A stretch of 36,887 nt of DNA from Lysobacteraceae bacterium NML07-0707. Lineage in GTDB: Bacteria > Pseudomonadota > Gammaproteobacteria > Xanthomonadales > Xanthomonadaceae. The translations under genes were made by a program, and so were the position numbers. The notes under the pieces are model-generated. The model was not told the DNA's origin and did no database searches. It saw nothing but the letters and a program-made list of their open reading frames with translations. This document shows positions 1-11,414 of the stretch, in pieces; position 1 is the first letter of the stretch, and every line of letters begins with the position of its first letter. Location: contig NWQT01000036.1 of assembly GCA_002798295.1 (NCBI GenBank), forward strand, positions 1 through 36,887, written 5' to 3'.

Positions 1-169
1 CCATGCCACGCTTGCCGTCCTCTACCCAAGCCTCAACCTCTGCCGGGGTCAGGTCAAATTGACGACTTGCCTCGGCCACCGTCGTCTTGCCCTGGATGAT
101 CTCAAGCACCAGCGCCGACTTGCGCCGCGCTGTCCAACGTTTGATTGCTTCGACCATTACTGCACTCAT
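1..169 (-). CDS. IS3-family transposase orfA, N-terminal part (partial)
   Basis: Only the first 56 codons lie in the window. The protein begins MSAVMVEAIKRWTARRKSAL and continues with a helix-turn-helix segment containing GKTTVAEASRQFDLTPAEVE, as in OrfA proteins that bind the terminal repeats of IS3-family elements. The catalytic DDE part (orfB) would lie beyond the window edge. An AGAGGAG ribosome-binding site sits just upstream of the ATG (complement of 167-169). Family assignment is from recognition of the N-terminal pattern; which IS group it belongs to is not decided. Confidence 0.75.
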   Translation of the reverse strand, partial: MSAVMVEAIKRWTARRKSALVLEIIQGKTTVAEASRQFDLTPAEVEAWVEDGKRGM

Positions 170-235
170 TGGGTGTCTCCTCTAGTGAAGGTAACACCTG
201 AGCAGGAAATCAGTGGGTCATTACACAGGCAGCGG
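1..235 (-). mobile_element. IS3-family insertion sequence, orfA-side end
   Basis: The left edge holds the upstream end of an IS3-family element reading out of the window on the minus strand: a probable terminal repeat, a short leader and the start of orfA. Read on the minus strand, the terminal region contains TGACCCACTGATTTCC (near 208-223) ahead of the orfA leader. The exact outer boundary is not certain because the other end lies outside the window, so I place it between about 221 and 235. It abuts the 3' end of the broken amidohydrolase gene. Its terminal sequence differs from that of the element at the right edge beyond the first six bases, so the two are probably different IS types. Confidence 0.7.
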
Positions 236-260
236 ATAAAAGCCCCCCGATTTTATGTCA

Positions 261-743
261 TCAAGGGGTAAAAAAACCTGCAACATCCAGGGCAGCATGC
301 AGTTTTTGAGCCCATTCGCGTTGCCCCCCTGGGTGGCAAGGCCATCGTTGCGCACCTCGACCAGCAGATGACGCAAGCCGTTGGGGATAGCGTGGCGCTC
401 CAGGCTGTAGCCCATCATGACATGACCGTCGTAAGGCTGATTGTCGCCCACCTCAAGACCCTGCTGCCGCAGCTGCTGAAATAACGTATCAAGCCAGGGT
501 TCGCGGTATTTCCACAAAAGACCTACAGGCCAGGGGCGAGCGCGGCCATGTAATTCAGGATTGAAACTGTGGATGGATAGCACAATAGGCCGCCAGCCTT
601 CACGTAGCCGTGTATGCAGATGGCGCTCAATGGCGCGATGGTAGGGGCTGTGCATTCAGCGATGCGGCGCTCGCGGTCGAGATCGCTCAGTCCCAGATTG
701 CCCGGCACCAGGCTGCCATCACTCTCTTCCAGAATCAGCTCGG
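261..743 (-). pseudogene. N-formylglutamate amidohydrolase family, 5'-truncated and twice frameshifted
   Basis: Three reading frames joined together give the C-terminal half of an N-formylglutamate amidohydrolase-like zinc hydrolase. Frame one supplies ESDGSLVPGNLGLSDLDRER. After a shift near 653-655, the next supplies HSPYHRAIERHL, VLSIHSFNPELHGRARPW and GLRHLLVEVRNDG. A second shift in the six-base C run at 324-329 leads to QREWAQKLHAALDVAGFFTP and a stop at 261-263. Each junction fits loss of one base. The N-terminal hundred or so residues of the family are absent: upstream of about 743 the frame runs into the end of the DUF4442 gene. The truncation makes it a genuine remnant even if the homopolymer shift were a sequencing error. 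Confidence 0.8.
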
Positions 744-775
744 GCGGGCAGACTTGGGAGGCGCCGCTGCCTGCT

Positions 776-1243
776 TCAAGGCTGTGAGCGCTGCGCGGGC
801 TTTTTGCGCAGATAGATTTGCTTGCGTACCCGCGCCACCACATCGCCCTGGGTATCGACAATATCGGTCTCGAACCAGTGCAGCACCTTTTGCCCTTCGG
901 CTGCTTTTTGTTGCAGTTCGGCCAGCACTGCATCAGTGAGTTCAAACTCGGCATGTACCGTGCTGCGCCCGGGCTTGATGAATTCGATTTCCGCCGCCTT
1001 GTCCCAGACAAAATAATCGCGCGGCAGCGCGTGCAGGGTGAGCAGCATCCACACCGGGTCGGTCATGGAAAACAGGCTGCCGCCGTATTGGGTGCCAACA
1101 TAGTTGCGGTTCCAGGGACGTAGCCGCAATTCCACCCGCGCCCGCCGCCAGTCATGGGCAAGATGCGTCATATGGATGCCGGCAAACAGGAAAGGCGGCC
1201 AGAGGTTGATGCCAAAACGGAACAGGCGCGGGGTGATTTTCAT
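776..1243 (-). CDS. DUF4442 / YiiD_C-like hotdog-fold protein
   Basis: A protein of about 155 aa resembling the DUF4442 group of the thioesterase (hotdog) superfamily. Recognisable parts are the N-terminal MKITPRLFRFGINLWPPFLF, the WNRNYVGTQYGGSLFSMTDP stretch that corresponds to the hotdog central helix, and the later strands with IEFIKPGRSTVHAEF. The family is presumed to act on acyl-CoA or a similar thioester, but no substrate can be read from the sequence. I start it at the ATG at 1243. An in-frame TTG 12 bases upstream is possible but would add only MLPA, and neither start has a convincing Shine-Dalgarno site. It lies directly before the amidohydrolase remnant. Confidence 0.75.
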   Translation of the reverse strand: MKITPRLFRFGINLWPPFLFAGIHMTHLAHDWRRARVELRLRPWNRNYVGTQYGGSLFSMTDPVWMLLTLHALPRDYFVWDKAAEIEFIKPGRSTVHAEFELTDAVLAELQQKAAEGQKVLHWFETDIVDTQGDVVARVRKQIYLRKKPAQRSQP

Positions 1244-1315
1244 GGCAGGCAACAATACGCAAGCGCATGGTTTGCTGCAAGCGGGCGGGCGCTCAAGCCA
1301 TCGCCGTCTCTGGTA

Positions 1316-2287
1316 TTAACTTGCGGCGAGTTTCTGGAAGGCATTCATCGACCAGCGCAGGCCGTTATGGCGGAAAGAAATCCCCGCGGCCAATGAGAGC
1401 CAGCGTACTTGCAGCAGGGGCGCTGGCCCCAGCACGAAGTGCAGACCCTCTTGCCCATTCCTGTGCGCCTGCTCCACCACCCAGTGCTCGCGGTTGGCAA
1501 GCAGCGCAGCCAGTTGCTCGCTGTCTTGCTGGTCGGCGGCTTCTGCCTGCTCTCTTGATTGTTGCCAGTGCTCGAAATCCTGCTCGCTGTCAGGGGCTTG
1601 CAGCCCACTCTGCAATTGCTGCTGTTGCAACCGCGCATCGCGGCTGCCGTCGAGCTTCAACTCGCCGTACTTGGCCTGCCAGGCGCGGGCAAACAGATGC
1701 CACTGCGGCGGTTGTTGTTGATGCAGCAGTTCAAGAAAGCCCATCATCGGCTGATAGCGAAGCAGCACGCGCTGCCCAATCAGCGATGCCAGCACCTTAT
1801 CCAGTTCGGCGTGCAGGTCTTGCTGGTCAAGGCGCGCAAGGCGGGTTTCATGTTGTTGCTCTTGCGCTTGCATTGCATCCAGCCCGGCCAGCTGTGCCGA
1901 TAGCCAGGCACGCAGTTTGGTTTCGCCGCAGATGAGCCTATTGCGGTCTTCATCCACCACGCCGCCATGCACAGCCATCGCCCAGGCCACTCCGGCAATC
2001 AGTGCCGCGCGATGACTGTCCCAGTCGGTATTTTCCAGCACCAGACAGGCATCCCATTCAGGCGGCAAGTCTTGTAAATCACTGCCTTCTTCAAGGCTCA
2101 AGGCATCCAGCCAATACTCAAAGCCAGTTTCTGCACCTTGACCCAAGCGGCAGGGCAGCCAGCCTTCAAAGGCTTCCGGTTCAATATCGGTATCCATCTG
2201 CAAATCGCCGGGCAGCAAGGCGGCCATCGCCTGCCAGGCTTCAGCGCTGGGCAGATGCGTGCGTGCAAACAGGATTTGGCAGGACAT
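1316..2287 (-). CDS. Hypothetical protein, 323 aa, Gln/Leu-rich C-terminal half
   Basis: I do not recognise this gene. It has a clear ATG with a GGAG site about seven bases upstream and normal codon use for the region, and it ends just before the DUF4442 gene, so it is probably real and co-oriented with it and with mfd. The N-terminal half (to about residue 115) is compact and acidic, with Trp-rich stretches such as EAFEGWLPCRLGQGAETGFE and an Ala-rich hydrophobic segment (ALIAGVAWAMAVHGG) too short and polar to call a membrane helix with confidence. The C-terminal half is rich in Gln, Leu and Ala (QEQQHETRLARLDQQDLHAE and similar) and probably helical or coiled. No signal peptide is seen, so a cytoplasmic location is likely. 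Confidence 0.7.
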   Translation of the reverse strand: MSCQILFARTHLPSAEAWQAMAALLPGDLQMDTDIEPEAFEGWLPCRLGQGAETGFEYWLDALSLEEGSDLQDLPPEWDACLVLENTDWDSHRAALIAGVAWAMAVHGGVVDEDRNRLICGETKLRAWLSAQLAGLDAMQAQEQQHETRLARLDQQDLHAELDKVLASLIGQRVLLRYQPMMGFLELLHQQQPPQWHLFARAWQAKYGELKLDGSRDARLQQQQLQSGLQAPDSEQDFEHWQQSREQAEAADQQDSEQLAALLANREHWVVEQAHRNGQEGLHFVLGPAPLLQVRWLSLAAGISFRHNGLRWSMNAFQKLAAS

Positions 2288-2310
2288 CGGGTGCTCCAGG
2301 TGTGAATGGC

Positions 2311-5300
2311 TTATCCGCCGGTTTTGAGCAACATCAAAAGGCCGCGCAGGGTTTTGATGCGGGACGCAGCATCGGGCAGGTCGAAGTCGGTCAGCCGCAG
2401 CTTGTCCGGGCCATCCATCTGGTAATGACGTGGCTGGCCTTGTATCAGGCGGATGACCGCCATCGGGTCGATGCTCGGGGTTTTCTCGAAATGGATGCGG
2501 CCGGATTTTTCACCCAGGTCAATCTTGCGGATGCCAAGAGCCGTGGCCTCCTGCTTGAGCGCGGCGATGGCAAACAGGTTTTGCGTGGCCTCGGGCAGCA
2601 GGCCAAAGCGGTCAATCATCTCCACCTGCATTTCGCGCAGGGCCTCGGCATCGGCGGCGCTGCTGATGCGTTTGTAGAGCGTCAGGCGGGTATGCACATC
2701 GGGCAGGTAGTCCTCGGGGATGAGGGCGGCTACATGCAGCTCGATTTCTGCGCCGCGGCTTTCACTGCCATCGGTATCCGGCAGTTTGCCCTGCTTGATG
2801 GATTTGACCGCACGCTCCAGAAGCTCGGTATACAGGCTAAAGCCCACTGCCGCCATCTGCCCGCTTTGTTCTTCGCCCAGCAATTCGCCGGCGCCGCGGA
2901 TTTCCAGGTCGTGGGTGGCGAGGGTAAAGCCTGCGCCCAGCTCGTCCATCGAGGCGATCGCATCCAGGCGCTTGCGGGCGTCTTCGGTGATGGATTTGCG
3001 CTCGGGGATGATGAGATAGGCATAGGCGCGGTGGTGCGAGCGGCCAACACGGCCGCGCAATTGGTGCAGCTGCGCCAGGCCGAACTTGTCGGCGCGGTTG
3101 ATGATGATGGTATTGGCGTTGGGGATGTCGATGCCGGACTCGATGATGGTCGAGGCCAGCAGCACATTGAAGCGCTGGCGGTGGAAGTCGAGCATCACCT
3201 GCTCCAGCTCGCGCTCGGGCATTTGTCCGTGGGCAATGCCGATGCGCGCTTCGGGTACCAGTTCGGCCAGCTCGCGCTGCATGCGGCCGATGCTTTCCAC
3301 ATCGTTGTGCAAAAAATACAGCTGGCCGCCACGCGATAGCTCACGCTGGAAGGCTTCGCGCAGCAGGGCGTTGTCCCAGACATTGACAAAGGTCTGCACC
3401 GCCAGGCGGTTGGCCGGTGGCGTGGCGATGATGGACAAATCGCGCAGCCCGGCCATCGCCATGTTCAGCGTGCGCGGGATCGGGGTGGCGGTCAGGGTGA
3501 GCAGATGCACATTGGCGCGTAGCGCTTTCAGGGCTTCTTTCTGGCGCACGCCAAAGCGCTGTTCTTCATCGACGATGACCAGCCCGAGGTCGCGGAACTT
3601 TACATCCGGTTGCAGCAGCTTGTGGGTGCCGACGATGACATCGATCTCGCCCGCGGCAACCTTGTCCAGCGCGCTGTTGGTGTCCTTGGCGGATTTGAAA
3701 CGCGAGAGCACCTCCACTTTCAGCGGCCAGTCGGCAAAACGGTCGCGCAAGGTGCGGTAGTGCTGCTCGGCCAGCAGAGTGGTGGGCACCAGTACCGCCA
3801 CCTGCTTGCCGGCGGTGGCGGCGACAAAAGCGGCGCGTACCGCCACTTCGGTCTTGCCAAAACCGACATCGCCGCAGACCACCCGGTCCATCGGCTGGCT
3901 GGAGCCCAGGTCGCCAATTACCGCCTCGATGGCGGCGTGCTGGTCGGGCGTTTCTTCAAACGGAAAGCCCGCCGCAAACGGCTCATACAGGGCACGGTCA
4001 ATCTCTATCGCAATCCCGGCGCGCGCCTGGCGCTTGGCCTGGATTTCCAGAAGCTCGGCGGCCACATCGCGTACTTTTTCGGCTGCCTTTTTCTTGGCCT
4101 TGGCCCATTGCTCCCCGCCCAGCGAATGCAGCGGCGCGGTTTCCGGCGAAGCGCCAGAATAGCGGTTGACCAGATGCAGCTGTGCCACCGGCACATACAG
4201 CCGGTCGCCCTTGGCGTATTCGATATCCAGAAATTCGCCGCGCTCACCACCGGCCTCCAGCACGATCAGGCCTCGATAACGACCCACACCGTGGTCTTCG
4301 TGGACGATCGGCGCGCCCTCGCTCAATTCGCCCAGATCCCGGATGATGGCTTCGGGCTCACGCCCGGCGCGCTTGCGACGGCGAGGCTGTGTGGCGCGCT
4401 CGGGGTAGAGCTGGCGTTCGGTGAGAATGGCGCGCAGCGGGGCATCGGTGGCAAAACCATCATCCAGCGGCGCCACGGTGATGCTGAATGGCGGCAGGTG
4501 CTCGGCAGTCAGCGCGGCGTTGACTGGCTCGGGATGCAGTTCGGCGGCGGCCAGCACCTCGCGCAGCGCTTCGCGGCGACCGGCCGACTCGGCGGCAATC
4601 ACTACCTGGCCGGGATAGCTGTGCAAAAAGGCTTTCAGGGCGACGGCGGCATCAGGCCCGGAGAGTGGCAACGCCGGTGCGGGTTGCACGCCCAGCGGCC
4701 TGGCATTGGCATGACGCGGATGCGTGCTGCCGCAGACCTCCACGCAGCGATGCTGGTTGAGTATTTCGCGCAATCGCTGCCCGGACAGGTACAGCGCATC
4801 CGGGGGCAGCAACGGGCGCTCGCTGTCATGACGGCGCTGCTCGTAACGCTCGGCCGTTTGCCGGCTGAATTTGTCGGCGGCCTCGAACACGCCTTCGCAC
4901 AGCACCGGCAGCGTGCCAGCGGGCAGATAGTCAAACAAGGTGGCGGTTTTCCGGCCTTCAAAAAACAGCGGCAGCCAGGCTTCGATGCCTGCTGGTGCCA
5001 GGCCGTTTTTCAAGTCCTGATAGAGCGCCGAGCGCCGCGCGTCGATGGCGAAATCCTCGCGCAAGGCCTGCATGGCGCGCTCGCGCGCGGTCTCGTCCAT
5101 CGGCACTTCACGTCCCGGCAGCAATTCCACCTTGTCCACTTTTTCGGCAGAACGCTGGCTGTCGGTATCAAACAGGCGAATGGTGTCGATTTCATCATCG
5201 AACAATTCCACCCGGTAAGGCGTGGCAGCGCCCATCGGATAGACATCCAGAAGGCCGCCGCGCACCGCGAAATCACCCGGGTCCATCACCTGCGGTACAT

Positions 5301-5778
5301 GCCGGTAGCCGGCCGCTTCCAGGCGGCGCTTTTCCGCATCCAGATCCAGCCGGTGCCCGACTTCATAATGAAAGCTGCCGCCGACCACATGCGCCAGGGG
5401 CGAGAGCCGTTGCAGCAGGGTTTGTACCGGCACGATGACCACGGCCTGTTTTTGCGAGGGCAGGCGGCTGAGCGTAGCCAGACGCTGCGAAACGATATCC
5501 GGGTGCGGGCTGAAGCTGTCATAGGGCAGCACTTCCCAGTCCGGGAACGGCAGGATGCTCGCCCGCGTCGCGGCATCGGCCAGGCTGTGCAAATCGGTTT
5601 CGAGCTGGTGTGCCTGATGGTTATCGGCAGCAACGATCAGCAGCGTCCCCGGGTGGGCGCGGGCAGCGCCGGCAATCGCCCAGGCAAGCCCCGAAGTGCT
5701 TTCAGGGGCGCGCCACCAGGCGCGGGCGTGTTGGTTGCCGGGCAGCAGCGCGGCAAAATCGGCGGTGTTTTCAGACAT
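2311..5778 (-). CDS. mfd: Transcription-repair coupling factor Mfd
   Basis: Mfd is an ATP-driven DNA translocase that pushes or releases RNA polymerase stalled at DNA lesions and recruits UvrA to start nucleotide excision repair. The 1155-aa length is typical. In order: a UvrB-homology N-terminal module (PFPDWEVLPYDSFSPHPDIV around residues 78-97), the RNA-polymerase-interacting domain (ESGAPIVHEDHGVGRYRG-like region, here EGAPIVHEDHGVGRYRGL), then the RecG-like motor with Walker A GDVGFGKT at 636-643, the DEEQ box at 737-740 and TATPIPRTLNMAM, the second RecA lobe (STIIESGIDIPNANT, QLRGRVGRS), and the C-terminal TRCF domain that masks the UvrA-binding surface. All helicase motifs look intact. 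It is followed by the hypothetical gene 23 bases away. Confidence 0.98.
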   Translation of the reverse strand: MSENTADFAALLPGNQHARAWWRAPESTSGLAWAIAGAARAHPGTLLIVAADNHQAHQLETDLHSLADAATRASILPFPDWEVLPYDSFSPHPDIVSQRLATLSRLPSQKQAVVIVPVQTLLQRLSPLAHVVGGSFHYEVGHRLDLDAEKRRLEAAGYRHVPQVMDPGDFAVRGGLLDVYPMGAATPYRVELFDDEIDTIRLFDTDSQRSAEKVDKVELLPGREVPMDETARERAMQALREDFAIDARRSALYQDLKNGLAPAGIEAWLPLFFEGRKTATLFDYLPAGTLPVLCEGVFEAADKFSRQTAERYEQRRHDSERPLLPPDALYLSGQRLREILNQHRCVEVCGSTHPRHANARPLGVQPAPALPLSGPDAAVALKAFLHSYPGQVVIAAESAGRREALREVLAAAELHPEPVNAALTAEHLPPFSITVAPLDDGFATDAPLRAILTERQLYPERATQPRRRKRAGREPEAIIRDLGELSEGAPIVHEDHGVGRYRGLIVLEAGGERGEFLDIEYAKGDRLYVPVAQLHLVNRYSGASPETAPLHSLGGEQWAKAKKKAAEKVRDVAAELLEIQAKRQARAGIAIEIDRALYEPFAAGFPFEETPDQHAAIEAVIGDLGSSQPMDRVVCGDVGFGKTEVAVRAAFVAATAGKQVAVLVPTTLLAEQHYRTLRDRFADWPLKVEVLSRFKSAKDTNSALDKVAAGEIDVIVGTHKLLQPDVKFRDLGLVIVDEEQRFGVRQKEALKALRANVHLLTLTATPIPRTLNMAMAGLRDLSIIATPPANRLAVQTFVNVWDNALLREAFQRELSRGGQLYFLHNDVESIGRMQRELAELVPEARIGIAHGQMPERELEQVMLDFHRQRFNVLLASTIIESGIDIPNANTIIINRADKFGLAQLHQLRGRVGRSHHRAYAYLIIPERKSITEDARKRLDAIASMDELGAGFTLATHDLEIRGAGELLGEEQSGQMAAVGFSLYTELLERAVKSIKQGKLPDTDGSESRGAEIELHVAALIPEDYLPDVHTRLTLYKRISSAADAEALREMQVEMIDRFGLLPEATQNLFAIAALKQEATALGIRKIDLGEKSGRIHFEKTPSIDPMAVIRLIQGQPRHYQMDGPDKLRLTDFDLPDAASRIKTLRGLLMLLKTGG

Positions 5779-5803
5779 AAGACGCGGATTTTAAGCCCGC
5801 GCT

Positions 5804-6364
5804 TTACTCTTTGTCCGGGTATTGCTCGCGCAAGTCCAGCATGACCCGGAACAGGCCGGGGCTGTCCTGGTCGCGCTGCCGGGTAAAACCCAGTGATTCG
5901 CATAGCCAGAGCATCGGGTGATTCTGGTCGAGCACATCACCATACAGGCGCTCCACTTTTTGCGTGCGTGCCCAGCGCACCAGTCGCACCATCAAATGCC
6001 GCCCCAGCCCCATGGCGCGCACATATTTGCTGACCAGGATGGAGTATTCGGCATCGCGGGAATTGGGGATGAGATATACCCTGGCGACAGCGCCCAGCAG
6101 CGCTTCGCCAGCAGGATAGGGCTCGGCGGCGACCAGTGCGAACTCGCTGCGCGGGTCAGGATGGGTCAGGCGCTGAATTTCCGCACTGGAAAGCCCCTGT
6201 ACCGCGTGCAGATAGCGGTTGCGGATTTCGTCCGGTTCCAGCAGGGCAAACGAGGCTTGCAATGGTGCGCCATCAGCCGGATGAATTGGACGAATCAGAA
6301 TCTTGCGCCCATTGCTGAGCGTGAGTTCTTCATGCCAGGGAGGGAGACGATTACGCGCGACCAT
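5804..6364 (-). CDS. GNAT-family N-acetyltransferase
   Basis: A GNAT acetyltransferase of 186 aa resembling the C-terminal acetyltransferase domain of Pat/acetate-CoA-ligase-like proteins. Visible features are the N-terminal ELTLSNGRKILIRPIHPADG, the strand ARVYLIPNSRDAEYSILVSK, and the acetyl-CoA pyrophosphate-binding region MGLGRHLMVRLVRWARTQKV, followed by HPMLWLCESLGFTRQRD. It would transfer an acetyl group from acetyl-CoA to an amine, possibly protein lysines, but the acceptor is unknown. I prefer the ATG at 6364, which has AGGA eight bases upstream and starts just before the conserved domain, over the ATG at 6421, which would add 19 poorly conserved residues. It lies 25 bases upstream of mfd, so they may be co-transcribed. 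Confidence 0.85.
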   Translation of the reverse strand: MVARNRLPPWHEELTLSNGRKILIRPIHPADGAPLQASFALLEPDEIRNRYLHAVQGLSSAEIQRLTHPDPRSEFALVAAEPYPAGEALLGAVARVYLIPNSRDAEYSILVSKYVRAMGLGRHLMVRLVRWARTQKVERLYGDVLDQNHPMLWLCESLGFTRQRDQDSPGLFRVMLDLREQYPDKE

Positions 6365-6449
6365 GGGGCTATCCTGCCACGAAAAAGAGGTGATAAGGCG
6401 CAAACAGCCAAGATTTTGCAAAACGCATCATGCGTATTTCAGCCTTGAT

Positions 6450-7391
<942 letters not shown>

Positions 7392-7525
7392 CGTTGCGTG
7401 TGTGATGTAAAGGGGAGGGCAAGTGTAGGGCAGGCAGGGCCGATAGTGCGCAAATTACCCGGCTTTGTGCGCCAATAGCTGCAGTAGCGGTTATGCTTTG
7501 CCCAAGCAATGCAAAGGGAAAGCTC

Positions 7526-7885
7526 ATGAGCGCTGCAGCAGGCATCAGCAGACAAACCATGTTGACGGTCAATATCAGCGACGAAAACATGCTGTACAAC
7601 GCATATATGCCCTTCATCAAGGGCGGTGGCCTGTTCGCGCAAACACCCAACCGTTTGCCGCTGGGGCAGGCAGTGTTCATGGTGGTGACCTTGCCTGGCT
7701 CATCGGAAAAACTGCCGGTATCGGGCAAGGTGTGCTGGGTGACGCCGGTGGGGGCACAGGGGAATCGTCCGGCAGGTGTCGGGGTGAAGTTTGATGATAC
7801 CCGGGAGGGTTTGGCGCTGAAAGACCAGATCGAAAAGCTCCTGGCCGGAAAGATGGAAAGCGAAAAGCCCACGTTTACTATGTAA
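7526..7885 (+). CDS. PilZ domain-containing protein
   Basis: A single-domain PilZ protein of 119 aa. The pattern LTVNISDENMLYNAYMPFIK, GGLFAQTPNRLPLGQAVFM, VSGKVCWVTPVG and GVGVKFDD matches the short PilZ proteins needed for type IV pilus biogenesis in Pseudomonas and Xanthomonas. That type lacks the N-terminal RxxxR c-di-GMP-binding motif, and no such motif is visible here, so it may not bind the nucleotide. The start is the ATG at 7526, preceded by AAAGGGA at 7513-7519; an in-frame ATG at 7493 is less likely. Stand-alone gene. The 149 bases after it hold no recognised gene. Confidence 0.88.
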   Translation: MSAAAGISRQTMLTVNISDENMLYNAYMPFIKGGGLFAQTPNRLPLGQAVFMVVTLPGSSEKLPVSGKVCWVTPVGAQGNRPAGVGVKFDDTREGLALKDQIEKLLAGKMESEKPTFTM

Positions 7886-8034
7886 TTTGCCGGAGATATT
7901 CCACACAGGCAATCCGTGGTGTTGGTAAAAGGCTTGCTTATTGCTGGCAGATCTTTGGGCTTTTAACTACCGTGATCGCGGGAGAGTAGATCGGCGCGAA
8001 GTTTTTTGGCGCTGATATGGTACTTCACAGGGTA

Positions 8035-8430
8035 TTAGCCCTGATCTTCTTGATCTTGCTGCTTCAAAATGAAGCCGGCCACCACCTTGCGGCCTTCACC
8101 GGCCAGCACATTGAAGGTACGGGCAGCGGCGGCATTGGACATGCATTCAATGCCGATGCCGCGCAAGAGGCAGGCGGCCATGGCTTCGGCGGGCGGGAAG
8201 TCCTGGGTATTGCCGGTGCCCAGAATCACCACTTCCGGCTGTAGCGCGATGAGGCTTGCCAGCGCTGAAGCGTCCAGTTCGGCAGCCTGCCTGACCGGCC
8301 AGTTTTCAATGAGCTGCTGCGGGGAGAGGATGAAGCTGGTTTGCAGGCGGCGCTCATTGACCAGGGCGTAATGACCCTGTGCGCCACGCAAAAAGAACTG
8401 GAAATCCGGTTTTTCTTCGACCAGGTGCAT
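8035..8430 (-). CDS. Mth938-like domain protein (DUF498/NDUFAF3 family)
   Basis: A 131-aa cytoplasmic protein of the Mth938-like/DUF498 family, related to the mitochondrial complex I assembly factor NDUFAF3. Characteristic stretches are SFILSPQQLIENWPV, VILGTGNTQDFPP and ECMSNAAAARTFNVLAGEGR followed by KVVAGFIL. The bacterial role is not known. The ATG at 8428-8430 starts one base after the TGA of yhbY (TGA-T-ATG on the minus strand), which implies translational coupling with it. The reading frame is open further upstream, but only across the yhbY gene, so the short start is preferred. Confidence 0.85.
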   Translation of the reverse strand: MHLVEEKPDFQFFLRGAQGHYALVNERRLQTSFILSPQQLIENWPVRQAAELDASALASLIALQPEVVILGTGNTQDFPPAEAMAACLLRGIGIECMSNAAAARTFNVLAGEGRKVVAGFILKQQDQEDQG

Positions 8431-8431
8431 A

Positions 8432-8737
8432 TCAGTTGCGCGGCAGTACGATGCGGCGTTTTTCTTTCGAGGCGCGGTACAGCACTGCGGTATGGCCGAT
8501 GCGCTGAACCAGCACTGCGCCTGCTTGTGCGGCCATCTCGGCAATCATCGCATCGCGGCTTTCACGGTCGGCAGCGGCCACCTTGACCTTGATGAGTTCA
8601 TGGTCTTCCAGCAACTGCTCAAGCTCGGCAAGCAAACCGGCACCCAGCCCCTTGCCGCCCACCTGCAACAAGGGCTTGAGGTCATGGGCTTCGCCGCGCA
8701 GGTAACGGATTTGGGCAGAAGAAAGTTCGGTACTCAT
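8432..8737 (-). CDS. yhbY: YhbY family RNA-binding protein (CRM domain)
   Basis: A 101-aa protein that is a single CRM (YhbY) domain. Such proteins associate with pre-50S ribosomal particles and are thought to help large-subunit assembly. It contains LSSAQIRYLRGEAHDLKPLL, the GxxG loop VGGKGLG, the LEDHELIKVKV strand and IGHTAVLYRASKEKRRIVLP. Start chosen at the ATG 8735-8737 (MSTELSSAQIRYL); a longer frame exists to 8806 but would add 23 unrelated residues. It is divergent from rlmE with about 67 bases between the start codons, an arrangement that puts two ribosome-biogenesis genes on a shared control region. Confidence 0.93.
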   Translation of the reverse strand: MSTELSSAQIRYLRGEAHDLKPLLQVGGKGLGAGLLAELEQLLEDHELIKVKVAAADRESRDAMIAEMAAQAGAVLVQRIGHTAVLYRASKEKRRIVLPRN

Positions 8738-8804
8738 CGGTGAGGCGTGAATGGCAAGGGGAGCGGGCAGGGTATCATGCGCAGAACGATAAAGACCTGT
8801 TGTC

Positions 8805-9434
8805 ATGGCAAGAAGTAAATCCAGTCATCGCTGGCTACGCGAACATTTTTCCGACCCTTACGTCAAAAAGGCGCAGGCTGCGGGCTTGCGCTCGCGGGCG
8901 GCTTTCAAGCTGGAGGAGCTGGTCGAGCGCGACCGGCTGTTGAAGCCCGGCATGGTGGTGGTGGATTTGGGCGCAGCGCCGGGGGGCTGGTCGCAATGGG
9001 TGCGGCAGCAGCTGGGCGATACCGGCCGGGTGATTGCCTCGGACATTCTGGAAATGCCGTCGCTGGCCGGGGTGGAGTTTTTGCACGGTGACTTCCGTGA
9101 AGATGAAGTGCTGGCCAAACTCCAACAGATGCTGGCCGGGGATGTGGTGGACCTTGTTTTGTCCGATATGGCCCCCAATATGAGCGGGGTGGATGCGGTT
9201 GATCAGGCTCGGGCGATGTATCTTTCTGAACTGGCGATGGCTTTTGCCGACGATCATCTGCGTACTGGCGGCACATTCCTGATAAAACTGTTTCAGGGCG
9301 TGGGCTTTGATGATTATGTCCGCGAGCTGCGCCGCCGTTATGCCAAGGTGGCAATCCGCAAACCGGCAGCTTCGCGCCGCCGTTCCAATGAAGTGTATGC
9401 GTTGGCCCAGGGCAAGCTGGCGCAGATGAAGTAA
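8805..9434 (+). CDS. rlmE: 23S rRNA 2'-O-ribose U2552 methyltransferase RlmE (FtsJ/RrmJ)
   Basis: RlmE methylates the 2'-OH of U2552 in the A-loop of 23S rRNA using S-adenosylmethionine, a late step in 50S assembly. The 209-aa protein has the SAM-binding motif [13 protein letters not shown] at 52-64 and the catalytic tetrad K35 (AFKLEEL), D121 ([10 protein letters not shown]), K161 (FLIKLFQG) and E196 ([10 protein letters not shown]). Length and motif spacing are normal. Start is the ATG at 8805 ([14 protein letters not shown]). It stops 14 bases before ftsH; the rlmE-ftsH pair is the usual gammaproteobacterial operon. Confidence 0.97.
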   Translation: MARSKSSHRWLREHFSDPYVKKAQAAGLRSRAAFKLEELVERDRLLKPGMVVVDLGAAPGGWSQWVRQQLGDTGRVIASDILEMPSLAGVEFLHGDFREDEVLAKLQQMLAGDVVDLVLSDMAPNMSGVDAVDQARAMYLSELAMAFADDHLRTGGTFLIKLFQGVGFDDYVRELRRRYAKVAIRKPAASRRRSNEVYALAQGKLAQMK

Positions 9435-9448
9435 GGCCCGGAGGCTGC

Positions 9449-11359
<1,911 letters not shown>

Positions 11360-11367
11360 GACAATTC

Positions 11368-11395
11368 GCCAAACGCCGGGAAACCGGCGTTTGGC
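11368..11395 (+). terminator. Hairpin between ftsH and folP, probable intrinsic terminator or attenuator
   Basis: GCCAAACGCCGG (11368-11379) and CCGGCGTTTGGC (11384-11395) form a perfect 12-bp stem closed by a GAAA tetraloop, starting nine bases after the ftsH stop. The downstream T tract is weak (GGTTTTG from 11401), so termination may be partial and folP may still receive read-through. Confidence 0.65.
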
Positions 11396-11414
11396 ATACA
11401 GGTTTTGATGTTTT

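Noticed and set aside
3610-5844. 744-codon open frame on the plus strand opposite mfd
   Set aside because: Shadow of the high-GC mfd gene; no recognisable domain, and mfd motifs are fully intact on the other strand.
7956-8012. Stretch resembling the 3' end of 5S rRNA (GCGGGAGAGTAGATCG) followed by a GGCGC-like hairpin
   Set aside because: Only about 20 bases match, the rest of a 5S gene is absent upstream, and no 23S or tRNA sequence is nearby. It could be chance or a tiny relic.
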